Below are positions 25,565 through 34,849 of a stretch of DNA of 64,000 nucleotides, piece after piece. The stretch spans positions 682,001 through 746,000 of the forward strand of contig OY761536.1 in assembly GCA_963664605.1 (NCBI GenBank), read 5' to 3'. The notes under the pieces are model-generated. The model saw only the letters and a program-made list of their open reading frames with translations, ran no database searches and was not told where the DNA came from. Source of the DNA: JAHOYW01 sp963664605 (GTDB lineage Bacteria > Verrucomicrobiota > Lentisphaeria > Victivallales > Victivallaceae). Both the position numbers and the translations under genes were made by a program. The first letter of the stretch is position 1. Every line of letters starts with the position of its first letter.

Positions 25565-27340
25565 ATGAAAGCTTTCGAATTAAGAAAAAAATATATTGAT
25601 TTTTTTGTCAGCAAAGGACATCAGGAAATTAAGAGCTCTCCTGTTGTGCCGGAAAATGATCCAACCTGTTTATTTACTACAGCCGGGATGCATCCGCTGG
25701 TCCCTTATTTGTGCGGCGAAAACCATCCGTCCGGGAAACGTCTTGTTGATTGTCAGAAATGTATCCGCACCGGAGATATTGACGAAGTGGGAGATCCTGT
25801 ACATTTGACTTTCTTTGAAATGCTGGGTAACTGGTCGCTTGGAGATTATTTTAAATCTGAAGCTATTGAATACAGTTTTGAATTTTTAACCAGTCCTGAA
25901 TGGCTTGATATACCCTTAAATAAATTAGCTGTTACCGTTTTCGCAGGCGATGAAGACGCTCCTTTTGACGAAGAGGCATATAATATATGGCGGCAATTGG
26001 GGATTGATGAATCACGTATTGCAAAATGCGGCAAAAAAGATAATTGGTGGGGGCCTGCCGGATTAACCGGACCATGCGGCCCTGATACTGAAATGTTCTA
26101 CTGGACCGGGGATGCAGAAGTCCCGGAAGTCTTTGACCCGGAAAACAAGCTTTGGGTTGAAATATGGAATGATGTATTCATGCAGTATAACAAAAAAGAT
26201 GACGGTTCGTACGAACCTCTGACCCAGAAAAATGTTGATACCGGTATGGGGCTTGAAAGAGTGACTGCAATCCTTCAGGGAAAAGCCAGCTGTTATGACA
26301 CGGAACTTTTTCAGCCGGTTTTTGCCAAACTTGATGAAATTATGGAGGTTGAAACTTCTGCTGAACGGAGTAATTCCGAACGTATTATAGCTGACCATAT
26401 CCGTGCAGCTGTATTTATCAGCGCTGACGGAATCGCGCCCGGTAATGTTGACCAGGCTTATGTATTGCGTCGTCTTATCCGCAGAACGATTCGGGAGGGC
26501 AATAAGCTCGGTATTACTAAAGCGTTTGTTACTGACCTCGCGCAGATTATTATAAACGACTATCATGAAACCTATCCTGAACTCAAAACGAATGAAGGCA
26601 GAATCATTGAGGAGTTTGATATAGAGGAAAAGCAGTTTGCTGAAACCTTGAGTAAGGGAACGCGTGAATTTGAAAAATTGATAGCCAAGGTTCCGGAACA
26701 TGTCGTAAAAAAAGTTATAAGCGGCAAAAAGGCTTTCTTCCTTTATGAAACTTATGGTTTCCCTCTTGAATTGACTGAAGATATGGCAAGGGAGAATGGT
26801 TTTGAAGTTGACCGTGAAGGTTTTGCCAAGGCTTATAAAAAACACCAGGAAATGTCCCGCAAAGGCGCGGAACAGAAGTTTAAAGGCGGTTTGGTCGATG
26901 CTTCTGAAAAAACTACTAATCTGCATACCGCGACCCATTTGCTCCAGCAGGCTTTGCGCCAGGTGCTTGGCGATCACATCCAGCAGCGCGGCTCGAATAT
27001 CACTGCTGAACGTTTACGTTTTGATTTTTGCCATGATGAAAAAGTTGTCAGGGAGGATTTAGATAAAGTTGAAAATATAGTCAATGATATTATTGAAAAA
27101 AATCTGACCGTTACTTGTCAGGAAATGACGGTTGAAGAAGCTCAACTTGAGGGTGCGATAGGTCTTTTCGGCGACCGTTATGGTGAAAAAGTCAAGGTTT
27201 ACAGCATTGGTGGTTTTAGCAAGGAAATATGCGGAGGCCCGCATGCGAAGAGCACCGGAGAGCTCGGCAGGTTTAAGATTAAAAAGGAAGAAAGTTCGAG
27301 CCGTGGTGTAAGACGAATTAAAGCGGTCTTGATAAAATAA
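25565..27340 (+). CDS. alaS: Alanyl-tRNA synthetase, short form lacking the C-Ala domain
   Basis: 591-residue class II synthetase that charges tRNA-Ala. The N-terminal catalytic domain (~1-240) shows SSPVVPENDPTCLFTTAGMH, the TFFEMLGNWSLGDYF motif and the GMGLERV motif 3. A tRNA-recognition region follows, then the editing domain with zinc-type ligands HTATH (454-458) and CGGPH (556-560). The protein stops ~30 residues after this, whereas usual bacterial AlaS (~870 residues) continues into the oligomerisation/C-Ala domain. The downstream sequence holds no remnant of it and the next gene begins 58 bases later, so this looks like a genuine short form. No Shine-Dalgarno sequence is evident before the ATG. 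Confidence 0.9.
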   Translation: MKAFELRKKYIDFFVSKGHQEIKSSPVVPENDPTCLFTTAGMHPLVPYLCGENHPSGKRLVDCQKCIRTGDIDEVGDPVHLTFFEMLGNWSLGDYFKSEAIEYSFEFLTSPEWLDIPLNKLAVTVFAGDEDAPFDEEAYNIWRQLGIDESRIAKCGKKDNWWGPAGLTGPCGPDTEMFYWTGDAEVPEVFDPENKLWVEIWNDVFMQYNKKDDGSYEPLTQKNVDTGMGLERVTAILQGKASCYDTELFQPVFAKLDEIMEVETSAERSNSERIIADHIRAAVFISADGIAPGNVDQAYVLRRLIRRTIREGNKLGITKAFVTDLAQIIINDYHETYPELKTNEGRIIEEFDIEEKQFAETLSKGTREFEKLIAKVPEHVVKKVISGKKAFFLYETYGFPLELTEDMARENGFEVDREGFAKAYKKHQEMSRKGAEQKFKGGLVDASEKTTNLHTATHLLQQALRQVLGDHIQQRGSNITAERLRFDFCHDEKVVREDLDKVENIVNDIIEKNLTVTCQEMTVEEAQLEGAIGLFGDRYGEKVKVYSIGGFSKEICGGPHAKSTGELGRFKIKKEESSSRGVRRIKAVLIK

Positions 27341-27398
27341 TCATATGGGCTATTATAATAGAAGGTATGAGTTTTAAGAATATATGGAAAATTATTAA

Positions 27399-27902
27399 AT
27401 GAAAAAAGCCGATTTATTGATAGCTCATAAGAAAGGGGCTTATACGATTATAGTTGAAGGCAGAGCAAACTTCGACTACGGCTTACCTCTACGTAATTTC
27501 GCCAAGAAACTGGATAATAATTTTACCAGTATCGCTATTGATCTGCGGGCATGCCTTGGAATGGACAGCACATTCATGGGAATTATGGCTATGATCGGAC
27601 TGAAAGCCCAGAAAAACCATGTTCAGGTGGAAATCCTTAACGCAGACAAAAACAATCGTTATCTGCTTGAAGGACTGGGGTTGGATAAGCTTTTTAAATT
27701 TGTCGATAAAGACACTTGCAACATATGTGACGAAGAAATCTCGCCTGAAGAATCATCATGCAGTCTTTTGTCTACCGCAAAAACTGTTGTGGACGCTCAC
27801 AAGACCTTGATGGATGTTGATAAGAAAAACGTTCCTAAATTTGAAAAAGTCGTTGAATTTGCCCAGCAGGATGTGGACAAACTCAAAGAAAAGGATAAAT
27901 AA
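27399..27902 (+). CDS. STAS-domain protein (anti-sigma factor antagonist-like)
   Basis: 167-residue protein with an N-terminal STAS domain (~8-105), as in SpoIIAA/RsbV. The helix carrying the phosphorylatable serine is seen as CLGMDSTFMGIM; the strand-helix pattern (TSIAIDLRAC, VQVEILNADK) fits. A C-terminal extension (~106-167) with charged helices is unusual for simple antagonists and may mediate partner binding. No anti-sigma kinase or phosphatase gene is adjacent. It follows alaS closely (58 bases) and may share its transcript. A role in partner switching is the family expectation, not proven here. Confidence 0.82.
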   Translation: MKKADLLIAHKKGAYTIIVEGRANFDYGLPLRNFAKKLDNNFTSIAIDLRACLGMDSTFMGIMAMIGLKAQKNHVQVEILNADKNNRYLLEGLGLDKLFKFVDKDTCNICDEEISPEESSCSLLSTAKTVVDAHKTLMDVDKKNVPKFEKVVEFAQQDVDKLKEKDK

Positions 27903-27912
27903 AACAGGAACT

Positions 27913-29112
27913 TTAAAGTTTTTTGATTTGTTCCAGATAAGCATCATGGAAAGGTTTAACTTTGCTTAATTTTTCGCCCGGGGTTCCTTCGTGATACGTG
28001 CCGCCAAGTGTGAAACAGGCAAAACCGCCGGAAGCGGTTCCCCATGCGCAGGCGTCTGTCATATCCAACTCTCCAGGCTTTTTCCCGTCCGCAACCTGCT
28101 TGACAACAGAGGTCAGGACGCCACCCGCAAAATTATCACCGCAGCCGGTTGTATCGCCGCGTTCTTCGGGATGCGCATCGAGTTCTGCATCTACCGCGGC
28201 GCATATCGGATAGGCCGTGATTGGCTGCTTCTGGAAAAATTCACCATTTGACCAGACAAAAAAGTCATTAGCTCCATGAGTGATGATAAAAGATTTAATC
28301 CCCATATCAATAAAGAATTTGGCAGCTTCGGCGAAATCCGCTTTGCCGCTTATTTTTAACGCTTCGTCCCAGTCAACGATCAGTAGATCAATCAGTTTAA
28401 AAGAGTCATCACTTTCACCTAAAGGCCAGCGTTGCCCCGGACTGTTTTCCTCGTTACGGAAATCGAAAACTGTGGTAACAATATTTATACAGTTATTTTC
28501 TTTACCCCGTTTCAGCATAGAAGTCAGATTGTCGTGAATTCCCGGCGTCAGGGCCGTAGCCCCAAAAAACAGGACGTCCGCATTAAAAAAATCATCGCCA
28601 ACCATTTCAGGAGTGTAATCATAACAGGCACCGATATTGTTAATAAAGGTTCGCTCGCCTTTGCCCCCATGGTAGTTTGGATCGGAAAGTACACGGGTAT
28701 ATGGAGATGTACCTTCACGTTTTACGTAATTTGAAGCGTTTATCGGGGTTTTAGCGATAATATCAAGTATACGGTCAGCAGTATCATCCTGCCCCAGAGC
28801 TCCGTAAAAATCGAACTCAATATTGTTGCCATGCAAGAGCTGGGCGGCGTTGATTGCTGCAACGATTGCCGGGCCGCCAAGATTAAAACCAGCAAATTCT
28901 TTGCCTCCGGTCAATTCATCTAGAATTACAGGAAACTCTTTCCCGGAAAATTTTTCCAGACCGGATACAAAAACCAGATGCCCCGGATTTAGACCGCCGT
29001 CACCCTCTTTTTCGGACAAATATTTTTTAAAGGAATCACTGTTAAAATCGATACCGGTATAGAGATAATCAGCAAGAGAACAGCCTATTACGGAAACTTT
29101 GACTTGATCCAT
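27913..29112 (-). CDS. PfkB family carbohydrate kinase
   Basis: 399-residue ribokinase-fold kinase that transfers phosphate from ATP to a sugar or nucleoside. The C-terminal PfkB signature DTTGCGDNFAGG with catalytic Asp is intact, and the N-terminal substrate region contains GGPAIVAAINAA in place of the usual GGKGANQA. Length is larger than ribokinase (about 310) because of inserts near residues 35-75 and 200-240. Its end is 10 bases from the end of the convergent STAS gene with no terminator. GGAG lies 11 bases before the start. The substrate cannot be deduced; adenosine kinase-like or fructokinase-like are both possible. Confidence 0.85.
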   Translation of the reverse strand: MDQVKVSVIGCSLADYLYTGIDFNSDSFKKYLSEKEGDGGLNPGHLVFVSGLEKFSGKEFPVILDELTGGKEFAGFNLGGPAIVAAINAAQLLHGNNIEFDFYGALGQDDTADRILDIIAKTPINASNYVKREGTSPYTRVLSDPNYHGGKGERTFINNIGACYDYTPEMVGDDFFNADVLFFGATALTPGIHDNLTSMLKRGKENNCINIVTTVFDFRNEENSPGQRWPLGESDDSFKLIDLLIVDWDEALKISGKADFAEAAKFFIDMGIKSFIITHGANDFFVWSNGEFFQKQPITAYPICAAVDAELDAHPEERGDTTGCGDNFAGGVLTSVVKQVADGKKPGELDMTDACAWGTASGGFACFTLGGTYHEGTPGEKLSKVKPFHDAYLEQIKKL

Positions 29113-29311
29113 TTTTAGAAATACTCCAATTTTATTAAATGATTAAAAATAACCTTGAAAAGTAGCCCTCAAAACGCTTGTTGTCAACAACTTTTCTTAG
29201 ACAAATCCAGAAAGTTCTCGAAATTAATAATTGACTGTCATTCAGGAAATGCTAGATTAGTTGACAAAATTTATCCAAATCCTAATTCTTATAAATAAGG
29301 TTTTTTTGATA

Positions 29312-30850
29312 TTGAAAAAAAATTACATACTTCGAAATGATTATATCATTATTGGAATCAGCTTTTGTACCTTGATTTTTTTGCTTTCTGTAATATTTAA
29401 TTTATTTCCGCTGGGTATTCCAGGGCAATGGATATATCCTTACAATAATAAAGGTGTTTTTTCATTTATACATCTGATCTATGGCGGCATTATATTTGCA
29501 TTCATGGCTATGCTTATAACTCATTTCTGTTCTCAGAAACAAATCAACAGGCAAACTAAAGTTATTGTTTTGGCAATTATAATATTAGCCAGTTTCCTCT
29601 TTGATTTTCAGGTTTTGAAGTCTGGACGCATGGGAATGGGGGAAAATCTTCTTGCGATTTATGATCCATTTGCCACTGGTTATTACCAGAAGTCATTAAC
29701 TATTGATTCAACAAGAAATTTTCTGTCTGAATTTAATTCTAATCAAGGTTATCGGGGGTTTATTAATCATAGCGATGTTCATCCTCCAGGCAGGACATTA
29801 TTTAGTTATTATATTTATTCCGTCGTTAAGGCTTCTCCTGTTTTGACAGCATTTCTGATAAAAAATATGCCCTATGATATGAGCGACATGTATAAGCAAG
29901 TGAAACAAAACAATCTTTTACCTCAATTTAAATTAACCGATGATGTTAAAGCAGCAGCAATACTGCACATTTATATATTTTTATTTATTTTGTTACTCGG
30001 AAAGTTATTTTTTGCATTTGTGGCCTGGAAAGTTTACGGATTTGATTGTGCCTTGCAAAATACAATTCTTTATCTATTTGTTCCGACGACGATACTGTTT
30101 TTGGGGCATTATGACGGACTTTTGGCAACTCTGACTTCATTTATAATTTTATTTGCGCTTTGGAAGCCGGAGGATAAATATTTAATTCCTATAAATATTG
30201 TTCTAGGTATTTGCTGTTCATTGTTTATTTTGCAATCAATCGCTGTGGCTGTTCCTTGTTTGTGGCTGGTCTTTTTTTGGCTGTTACGCAAGAATAAACG
30301 TCAGAAAAATAATAATTTCCGTTTTGTCATAACTCATTATTTTATACCATATGGCGCTGGAATTTTAGTATTTATCATTTTCATGTGGCTGTGTTACGAT
30401 TTTATTTTACCCTCTGTGCTATTCTCCTGTATTCGTAATAATGAGCTGTTTTTTCAGAACCAGTCAACCCGCTCTATTATCTGGAAACTTCTAAACCCCG
30501 TTGAATTTTTGACTGGAATCGGTTTGTCAAGTTTTTTCCTGCTTATTATGTTTGCTTATGATTATTTAAAATCAAACCATAAAATACAAATGAAGCTGTT
30601 TCAGTTATCCCAACAATATGCTTTGGAGTTGGCATCCCTGCTATGTCTGGCTTTTTTATTAATTACGCCGACGCGGGCGGAAGTTGCCAGGCAATGGAGC
30701 CTGGCTTGGCCGTTTGTTTACATTTTAGTAATAAAAGCAACCCGCTATTATCAGTTTAAATTCTACCACCTGGTAATTCTGGGCAGTCTGCTGGCAGCTC
30801 AAATATTTATTTTTCGTTTCTTCCTTGAGATTGTGTTAATGCATTATTGA
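29312..30850 (+). CDS. Polytopic membrane protein, possible GT-C-type glycosyltransferase
   Basis: 512-residue membrane protein with about ten to twelve hydrophobic segments. A large first outer loop contains YDPFATGYYQ and HSDVHPPGRTLFSYY; the acidic residues and the HPPG motif recall GT-C mannosyltransferases, but no family could be assigned. The start is uncertain: the frame is open to a TTG at 29261, but TTGACA there reads as a -35 box (-10 TAATTC, 29283-29288), so a TTG at 29312 with AAGG upstream is preferred. Its last 44 bases overlap the end of a convergent GT2 gene, a possible donor-sugar maker. Confidence 0.6.
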   Translation: MKKNYILRNDYIIIGISFCTLIFLLSVIFNLFPLGIPGQWIYPYNNKGVFSFIHLIYGGIIFAFMAMLITHFCSQKQINRQTKVIVLAIIILASFLFDFQVLKSGRMGMGENLLAIYDPFATGYYQKSLTIDSTRNFLSEFNSNQGYRGFINHSDVHPPGRTLFSYYIYSVVKASPVLTAFLIKNMPYDMSDMYKQVKQNNLLPQFKLTDDVKAAAILHIYIFLFILLLGKLFFAFVAWKVYGFDCALQNTILYLFVPTTILFLGHYDGLLATLTSFIILFALWKPEDKYLIPINIVLGICCSLFILQSIAVAVPCLWLVFFWLLRKNKRQKNNNFRFVITHYFIPYGAGILVFIIFMWLCYDFILPSVLFSCIRNNELFFQNQSTRSIIWKLLNPVEFLTGIGLSSFFLLIMFAYDYLKSNHKIQMKLFQLSQQYALELASLLCLAFLLITPTRAEVARQWSLAWPFVYILVIKATRYYQFKFYHLVILGSLLAAQIFIFRFFLEIVLMHY

Positions 30851-31604
30851 GCAGGCTTCTTTGAAAGCGTTTTGAACTTATAAGGCAAAATTTGGCTAGC
30901 AGGTAGGAGCTGGTTGTATGTAAGCATCCAAAACCGTATTGGACACTCCTCGAAAACGAAATAGATGATGCTTCAGTAAAATATTTTGTTGGACAACTGA
31001 TTTCTGCAATAATATAACCCTGCCAGATGATTTCAGCTAAAATCTGATTGTCAAAAATAAAATCATCACTATTTTCTTCTAGAGGAAGTTGTTCCAGCAG
31101 GTGTCTGGAATAAGCCCGGTAACCAGTATGGTATTCTGATAATTTTGCTCCCCAGAAACAGTTCTGGATAAAAGTTAAGAGGCGGTTGGCTGCATATTTC
31201 CAGACAGGCATTCCCCCTTTCAGAGCATAGCCCCCTAGAATCCTTGATCCCATTACGCAATGGTAAAGCCCGTTACCTATCAGGGTTACCATTGCCGGAA
31301 TAAGTTGCGGGGTATATTGATAGTCCGGATGAACCATTATAATAATGTCTCCTTCCAATTCTAAAGCGGCTTTATAACATAATTTTTGATTAGCCCCGTA
31401 TCCTGAATTTTTTTCAGTTTGGTAAAAATGCGCTTCAGGACATTCTTTTTTTGCCAGTTCGGCTGTAGCGTCAATACTGCAGTCATCAACAATAATAATA
31501 CAATCTACAAATGGCTGTTCGAGTACCTCTTTATAGGATTGCACTAAGGTTTCAGCAGCATTGTAAGCTGGCATAACAACGGCCACCTTCTGATTATTAT
31601 ACAT
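30807..31604 (-). CDS. Glycosyltransferase family 2 protein (polyprenyl-phosphate sugar synthase-like)
   Basis: 265-residue GT2 enzyme. The N-terminal nucleotide-sugar fold shows VVMPAYNAAETL, the IIIVDDCSIDAT motif and a HPDYQYTP segment in the DxD position of dolichyl-phosphate mannosyltransferase-like enzymes. Later GSRILGG and the acceptor-region aspartates (DFIFDNQILAEI) are family features. No membrane segments are seen, so it is likely peripheral. An AAGGGT ribosome binding site precedes the ATG. The 3' end overlaps the membrane-protein gene on the other strand by 44 bases. It is probably a maker of lipid-linked sugars for GT-C enzymes; substrate unknown. Confidence 0.85.
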   Translation of the reverse strand: MYNNQKVAVVMPAYNAAETLVQSYKEVLEQPFVDCIIIVDDCSIDATAELAKKECPEAHFYQTEKNSGYGANQKLCYKAALELEGDIIIMVHPDYQYTPQLIPAMVTLIGNGLYHCVMGSRILGGYALKGGMPVWKYAANRLLTFIQNCFWGAKLSEYHTGYRAYSRHLLEQLPLEENSDDFIFDNQILAEIIWQGYIIAEISCPTKYFTEASSISFSRSVQYGFGCLHTTSSYLLAKFCLISSKRFQRSLLNNALTQSQGRNEK

Positions 31605-31920
31605 ATTTTACCCTTATCACTTAATTTAAATATTGTGTATATCGTAAATATGCATTATTTATTACTGCAAATCAAGTTAAATAAAGTTTTTTTGACATAT
31701 GGTATATGATTTCAGCCGCAAACATATACCAGGAAGAGTAAAAACTATCTAAATATATCAAAATATGTTTTATTTCAAGGATTTATGTCTAAAAAAACTT
31801 GCAAAAATATTAAATTGATGTATAATTAAAACTTGTCGTTTTTAATCTCCCGCAATATGGCAGGATTTTAAAATGGGTTTTAGAACTAAATAAACTAAAC
31901 AAATTAACCAAAAAAACAAC
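31605..31920. promoter_or_regulatory. Divergent intergenic region with rpsA promoter and an inverted repeat
   Basis: 316 bases without a gene. It holds the rpsA promoter TTGCAA (31799-31804)-16-TATAAT (31821-31826), start near 31833, and an AT-rich leader lacking a Shine-Dalgarno sequence, as usual for rpsA. Farther upstream a perfect 8-bp inverted repeat GGTATATG (31701-31708)/CATATACC (31723-31730) lies beside TTGACA (31692-31697). Nothing else is recognised. Confidence 0.6.
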
Positions 31921-33663
31921 ATGACAGAAAAAAACTCACCTCAAGCTGCCGAGCTTACAAATTTCGTTGACTTAAGCAACATGGATTCGATGGACGCCTT
32001 GCTCGGAACCGAATTAGAAAGCGATTTTACAGAAGGTTCCATTATTGAAGGAGCAATTGTAGAAAAGCGTAATGATGGCGCATTAGTTGATATCGGCTAT
32101 AAAGCAGAAGGCTTTGTTCCTTCCAGTGAATTCCGTGATTGGGAAGAAGCTAAAATCGGCGATAAAATCGACGTTTATCTCGAAGAAATTGAAAATGAAA
32201 ACAGTATGCCTGAATTAAGCATGTCAAAAGCTTATTCAATCAAGGCATGGGAAAAAGTTACTGAAGAGAATGCAGAAGGCAGTATTGTTAAAGGTGTTAT
32301 GAAACATCGCGTAAAAGGCGGTATCATTGTTGATGTTAACGGCGTGGAAGCATTTCTGCCCGGTTCACAAATTGATATCGGCCCGGTTCGCAATATGGAT
32401 GAATACATCGGCAAAGAATATGATGTTAAAGTACTCAAGATTAACGAGGATCGTCATAATATCGTGGTTTCACGCCGTGAACTGCTTGAAGAATCCCTGC
32501 GTGATAAACGCGCTTCCCTCCTTGAAGATATGGCTGTCGGGCAAATCCGCAAAGGCGCTGTCAAAAACATCACTGACTTCGGTGTATTTATTGACCTCGG
32601 CGGCGTAGACGGACTGCTCCACATCACTGATATGTCATGGGGACGCATTACACATCCTTCAGAAATGATGGAAGTCGGTCAGGAAGTTGAAGTTATCATT
32701 CTTGACATTGATTATGACAAAGAACGGGTTTCTCTCGGTTACAAACAGAAAAGCGAAAATCCGTGGGAAGCTGTTGAAGCAAAATATCCGGTTGGCTCAA
32801 TTGTCAAAGGCCGCGTAGTTAATATTATGCCTTACGGCGCCTTCATGGAAATTGAAGACGGCGTTGAAGGATTGATTCACGTCTCTGAAATGAGCTGGAC
32901 TAAACGTATCACCAAAGCTGGTGAAGTTGTCAGTGTTGGCGAAGAGATCGAAGCGGTTGTCCTGGATATCAACAGAGAAAACAAAAAGATATCTCTCGGC
33001 CTGCGTCAGAAAGAGCGCAATCCTTGGGAAGTTCTCGCTGATAAATATCCGGTTGGAACTAAGATTACCGGTAAAGTACGCAACATGACCAGCTATGGCG
33101 CATTTGTTGAAATTGAAAATGATATTGACGGAATGATTCATGTTTCTGACATGAGCTGGACCCGCAAGATCAACAATCCTACAGAAGTTCTCAAACCCGG
33201 CGATGAAGTTGAAGCTGTTATCCTGGATATTAATCCTGATCAGCAGCGTATATCTCTCGGACTGAAACAGAACGAAGAGGATCCGTGGGCGCAGATTGAC
33301 AGTCTTTACAAAGTTGGCGATATTGTCAAAGGTAAAGTTTCTAAAGTAACAGCTTTCGGAGCATTTATCGAATTGTCAAATAAAATCGACGGTTTGATTC
33401 ATATCTCTCAGATCAGCAAAGATCATGTCGAGCGTGTTAAAGACATGTTGAACGTTGGCGACGACGTCGAAGCCAGGGTTATCAAGGTCGATAATGACGA
33501 ACGTAGAATCGGATTAAGCATCAAAGCTGCTAAAGAAGACTTTACAGAAGAAGACCTGAAAGTTGCCGAAGAAGAATACTCCGCAGCATTGAAACCTGGT
33601 GATGAAATGGTGGATATGGGCGAAATGTTCAACGATCTGGATACTTCAGAGCTCAAAAAATAA
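31921..33663 (+). CDS. rpsA: 30S ribosomal protein S1
   Basis: 580-residue protein with six S1 RNA-binding domains at about residues 35-100, 120-185, 205-275, 290-362, 377-449 and 464-534. Each follows the pattern G-x-I-V-x-G-x-V...G-A-F-V-x-I...G-L-I-H-x-S (for example GSIVKGRVVNIMPYGAFMEI). Domains 3-6 are most alike. S1 binds mRNA on the small subunit and helps unwind leaders with weak Shine-Dalgarno sequences. Its own leader lacks one, consistent with autoregulation known for S1. It is monocistronic, with its own promoter and terminator. Confidence 0.96.
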   Translation: MTEKNSPQAAELTNFVDLSNMDSMDALLGTELESDFTEGSIIEGAIVEKRNDGALVDIGYKAEGFVPSSEFRDWEEAKIGDKIDVYLEEIENENSMPELSMSKAYSIKAWEKVTEENAEGSIVKGVMKHRVKGGIIVDVNGVEAFLPGSQIDIGPVRNMDEYIGKEYDVKVLKINEDRHNIVVSRRELLEESLRDKRASLLEDMAVGQIRKGAVKNITDFGVFIDLGGVDGLLHITDMSWGRITHPSEMMEVGQEVEVIILDIDYDKERVSLGYKQKSENPWEAVEAKYPVGSIVKGRVVNIMPYGAFMEIEDGVEGLIHVSEMSWTKRITKAGEVVSVGEEIEAVVLDINRENKKISLGLRQKERNPWEVLADKYPVGTKITGKVRNMTSYGAFVEIENDIDGMIHVSDMSWTRKINNPTEVLKPGDEVEAVILDINPDQQRISLGLKQNEEDPWAQIDSLYKVGDIVKGKVSKVTAFGAFIELSNKIDGLIHISQISKDHVERVKDMLNVGDDVEARVIKVDNDERRIGLSIKAAKEDFTEEDLKVAEEEYSAALKPGDEMVDMGEMFNDLDTSELKK

Positions 33664-33692
33664 TATAAAGCCTAAAAGCTTTTAAATATTTT

Positions 33693-33727
33693 AAGCGCTT
33701 CCGTTTACTGCGGAAGCGCTTTTTTCT
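33693..33727 (+). terminator. Rho-independent terminator after rpsA
   Basis: AGCGCTTCCG (33694-33703) pairs with CGGAAGCGCT (33711-33720), followed by a T run. Confidence 0.9.
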
Positions 33728-33757
33728 TCTCTGTTTTCCGGGTTTTGAAATTAGCTC

Positions 33758-33785
33758 TTTACAAATTTTGATTTGCTGTTATATT
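33758..33785 (+). promoter_or_regulatory. Promoter of hisG
   Basis: TTTACA (33758-33763), 16 bp, TATATT (33780-33785). The predicted start near 33792 leaves almost no leader for the ATG at 33798 and so supports the ATG at 33828. Confidence 0.5.
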
Positions 33786-33827
33786 AGATAGGTTCTTATG
33801 CAAAAATTAATAAAAAAGGATTGGAAT

Positions 33828-34700
33828 ATGTCTAAATTGATGCTTGGAATTCCTAAAGGAAGCTTGGAAAAAAGTACTGCCGAAATGTTCGCAAAAGCTG
33901 GATATAAAATCTCAATCAGTTCGCGCTCCTATTATCCCTCTATTGATGATGATGAAATCGAATGTATGCTCATAAGGGCTCAGGAAATGTCCCGCTATGT
34001 CGAAAAAGGCATCCTTGATTGCGGGCTGACCGGGCATGACTGGATTGAAGAAAACGGTTCCGACGTGGTCGAAGTTGCCGAACTGGTTTACGGGAAAGTC
34101 GGACGCAAGCCTTTGCGCTGGGTTCTGGCTGTCCCCGAGGGCTCTGATATTAAAGAAGCTAAGGATCTGGAAGGTAAATTGATAGCAACAGAAGCCGTTG
34201 GCATGACTGAACGTTATCTTGCTCGTCATGGTGTGAATGCAACCGTTGAGTTCAGTTGGGGAGCGACCGAAGTTAAACCGCCTGTACTTGCTGATGCAAT
34301 TGTTGAAATCACAGAAACGGGTTCATCTTTACGCGCCAATAATTTAGAGATCATTGACACTCTTTGTGAAAGCACTACCCGCTTTATTGCTAATAAAGAT
34401 GCGATGAATGATAATTTCAAAAAGAATAAAGTTAAAAAAATTGCGATGCTTCTGAAAGCCGTTCTGGCAGCGGAAGGCAAAGTCGGCCTGATGTTGAATA
34501 TCCGTAAAAATGATTTAGACAAAGCATTGGCAAAATTGCCAGCCCTTGAACGTCCGACGGTTTCCGCGCTGGCGGAGGAAGGATGGGTTGCGGTTTCCAC
34601 GATTGTTGACGAGTACGTCGTACGTGATCTAATACCTGATCTTACTGCTTGCGGCGCAACCGGGATCGTTGAATTTCCGCTCAACAAAATAGTCCTCTGA
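33828..34700 (+). CDS. hisG: ATP phosphoribosyltransferase (long form)
   Basis: 290-residue HisG that starts histidine synthesis by joining ATP and PRPP. The long form is recognised by length and a C-terminal ACT-like regulatory domain (~215-290: KVGLMLNIRK, EGWVAVSTIV), expected to bind histidine; no HisZ is then needed. The catalytic part shows LGIPKGSLE at the start, LTGHDWIEENG, and the PRPP loop DAIVEITETGSSLRAN. ATG 33828 is chosen because AAGGA is seven bases upstream and the conserved N-terminus begins here; a second ATG lies at 33798. No other his gene is nearby. Confidence 0.95.
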   Translation: MSKLMLGIPKGSLEKSTAEMFAKAGYKISISSRSYYPSIDDDEIECMLIRAQEMSRYVEKGILDCGLTGHDWIEENGSDVVEVAELVYGKVGRKPLRWVLAVPEGSDIKEAKDLEGKLIATEAVGMTERYLARHGVNATVEFSWGATEVKPPVLADAIVEITETGSSLRANNLEIIDTLCESTTRFIANKDAMNDNFKKNKVKKIAMLLKAVLAAEGKVGLMLNIRKNDLDKALAKLPALERPTVSALAEEGWVAVSTIVDEYVVRDLIPDLTACGATGIVEFPLNKIVL

Positions 34701-34849
34701 CAAAATAAAAGAAATTGCTTTGTCAAACCTAATTTTTTTTGCTGAAAATATTGCTTTTTTGAGCGAGAAGTGCTACTTTGTATTGTGACGTATTTTTAAC
34801 CGCTTATTAAGCTCGGATAGAGCTAATGCAGAATATATAGAAAGGTATC

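Noticed and set aside
26063..26977. 304-codon minus-strand open frame inside alaS
   Set aside because: Lies wholly opposite the conserved alaS coding region and its product has no recognisable domain.
27341..27398. Remnant of an alaS C-Ala domain
   Set aside because: Only 58 bases, with stops in all frames and no resemblance; the next gene has a clear STAS domain from its start.
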